Position numbers and translations under genes: made by a program
NCBI GenBank assembly: GCA_002869095.1
Contig: PKTO01000114.1
Span: 1 to 14,443 of the forward strand
From: Clostridiales bacterium
GTDB lineage: Bacteria > Bacillota > Clostridia > Peptostreptococcales > BM714
Reading direction: 5' to 3'
Length of the DNA: 14,443 nt
Part shown: positions 13,542-14,443 of the stretch, piece by piece
How the letters are laid out: every line of letters begins with the position of its first letter
Numbering within the stretch: the stretch's first letter is position 1
The notes under the pieces: model-generated
Database searches by the model: none
Told to the model about the DNA's origin: nothing
What the model saw: the letters and a program-made list of their open reading frames with translations, nothing else

Positions 13542-14381
13542 TTACTTTTTGTACTTGAAAATCTCCGTGTCTGAATTACAAATCTTTGAATAAACCTCGG
13601 GTCTTCTTAGGCTGATGAATGGTCTCATCTGTCTTGCCTTTCTAATCATTCCTGGGTCGATGTCCGCGTATACTATCTGCTCATTGTCACCAGCCTTTAC
13701 CACCACATCCCCATTTGGATCAACTACAATTGACTGGCCTGCGAAATCCATCTCGCCTTCCTTGCCTACCCTGTTGCACATAGCCACAAACACATTGTTC
13801 TGCATGGCAGGAATTCTTAATTCCCATTCGAATTTCTCAAGCGGCTCGTTCTTGGTGTTTGCCGTAGGAATAATGATTATTTCAGCCCCTTGAAGAGCGC
13901 AAAGCCTAAAGCTCTCTGGCATATGTCTGTCAAAACAGACAATTATCCCTATTTTGCCAAATGAAGTATCAAATACCCGGAAACCCGTATCCGATGGATC
14001 GTAATAATCCTGTTCATAAAATTGGGGACATTGCATTATATGTACCATCTTTGACGTTCCTATAATTTCCCCATCTTTTGAAATCAATATCGAGGTGTCA
14101 TAATATTTATCGTTTTCTTCAAGATAAATGTTCGGAATAGCCATAATACCGCACTCCTTGCATTTTTCACGGATTTTCAAAATTCTTTCATCTTCTATTA
14201 AGAGAATATGTTCTGAAACATCTAGCCCTGGGTATTGTGGAAAAAAAGGGCTAAGCTGAAGCTCAGGAAAGCATATGAGTTTCGCCCCTTCATTGGCAGC
14301 TGTCTCAATCATTTTTAAACTCTTTTCAAGATTCATGCTTTGGTTTTCATCAATTTTCATTTGCGCCATTGCAATCTTCAT
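13542..14381 (-). CDS. Carbon-nitrogen hydrolase (nitrilase superfamily amidohydrolase)
   Basis: A 279-residue cytoplasmic hydrolase of C-N bonds. The catalytic triad is visible: Glu40 in CFPEL, Lys111 in TSKMVHI and the nucleophile Cys149 in IVCFDRHMPES. A second conserved Glu (Glu123 in FYEQDYY) is also present. The FYEQDYYDP and CFDRHMPES segments resemble the N-carbamoyl amino acid/putrescine amidohydrolase and beta-ureidopropionase branch more than true nitrilases, so an amide or carbamoyl compound is the likely substrate; the exact one is unknown. The ATG at 14381 has GGAGG seven bases upstream and starts at MKIAMAQM, as usual. It is first in a probable operon with the iron-type alcohol dehydrogenase. 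The 62 bases upstream in the window show no convincing promoter. Confidence 0.92.
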   Translation of the reverse strand: MKIAMAQMKIDENQSMNLEKSLKMIETAANEGAKLICFPELQLSPFFPQYPGLDVSEHILLIEDERILKIREKCKECGIMAIPNIYLEENDKYYDTSILISKDGEIIGTSKMVHIMQCPQFYEQDYYDPSDTGFRVFDTSFGKIGIIVCFDRHMPESFRLCALQGAEIIIIPTANTKNEPLEKFEWELRIPAMQNNVFVAMCNRVGKEGEMDFAGQSIVVDPNGDVVVKAGDNEQIVYADIDPGMIRKARQMRPFISLRRPEVYSKICNSDTEIFKYKK

Positions 14382-14443
14382 TTGGTTTCCTCCGATACAG
14401 TGTTGTAATTTCGCCTATACAAACATGATATCAAAAAACAGCG

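Noticed and set aside
13124..13558. Plus-strand ORF of 144 codons opposite the alcohol dehydrogenase
   Set aside because: Lies fully antisense to conserved coding sequence, with a composition expected of a shadow frame.
1..14443. CRISPR array, insertion sequence, tRNA, rRNA or prophage
   Set aside because: No regularly spaced repeats, transposase, integrase, tRNA-like cloverleaf or rRNA-like sequence was seen in either strand.

Overview
The window looks like chromosomal DNA from an anaerobic, Gram-positive-type member of the Clostridia. The grounds are strong AGGAGG-type ribosome binding sites, a class B sortase with a cell-wall substrate, clostridial-type secreted proteins, an iron-dependent alcohol dehydrogenase, and an 'orange-protein'-like NifX/MinD-ferredoxin cassette of the kind seen in anaerobes. 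An amino-acid-fermenting relative of the Peptostreptococcaceae is my best guess, but no rRNA or other marker is present to settle it. I see no tRNA, rRNA, CRISPR array, insertion sequence or prophage gene.

Layout. Positions 3-6378 hold six genes on the minus strand. Read in the direction of transcription (from high to low coordinates) they are: an OmpR-family response regulator and its sensor histidine kinase (stop and start codons overlap), a small acidic lipoprotein, a secreted coiled-coil protein, a strong terminator, a YgjP-type zinc metallopeptidase with its own promoter, and a large secreted protein with copper-amine-oxidase-like repeats followed by a beta-propeller. Positions 6379-6591 are a divergent promoter region. 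Positions 6592-9425 are a plus-strand operon of four genes: a DUF134 DNA-binding domain fused to a NifX-like domain, a free-standing NifX-like protein, and two different MinD-type ATPases that each carry an inserted pair of 4Fe-4S clusters. It has a near-consensus promoter and a perfect 14-bp palindrome at the predicted transcription start. It ends at a hairpin with T-runs on both sides that can serve both strands.

Positions 9550-14381 return to the minus strand: a class B sortase; a secreted FAS1-rhodanese-FAS1 protein ending in a VPKTG sorting signal, the probable substrate of that sortase; a gene-poor stretch of about 550 bp; an iron-type alcohol dehydrogenase; and a nitrilase-superfamily amidohydrolase.

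How they work together. Three modules stand out. First, a two-component system probably controls, or is co-transcribed with, two exported proteins. Second, the DUF134/NifX/MinD cassette looks like a self-contained Fe-S or heterometal cluster-handling system, with no nitrogenase genes in the window and likely autoregulation by the DUF134 domain. Third, a sortase sits next to its substrate, a wall-anchored protein that places a rhodanese domain with an atypical active-site loop between two 77%-identical fasciclin domains; this is the most unusual protein here. Two possible RNA-level controls, in which a Shine-Dalgarno sequence pairs in a hairpin, are noted for the sortase and lipoprotein genes.
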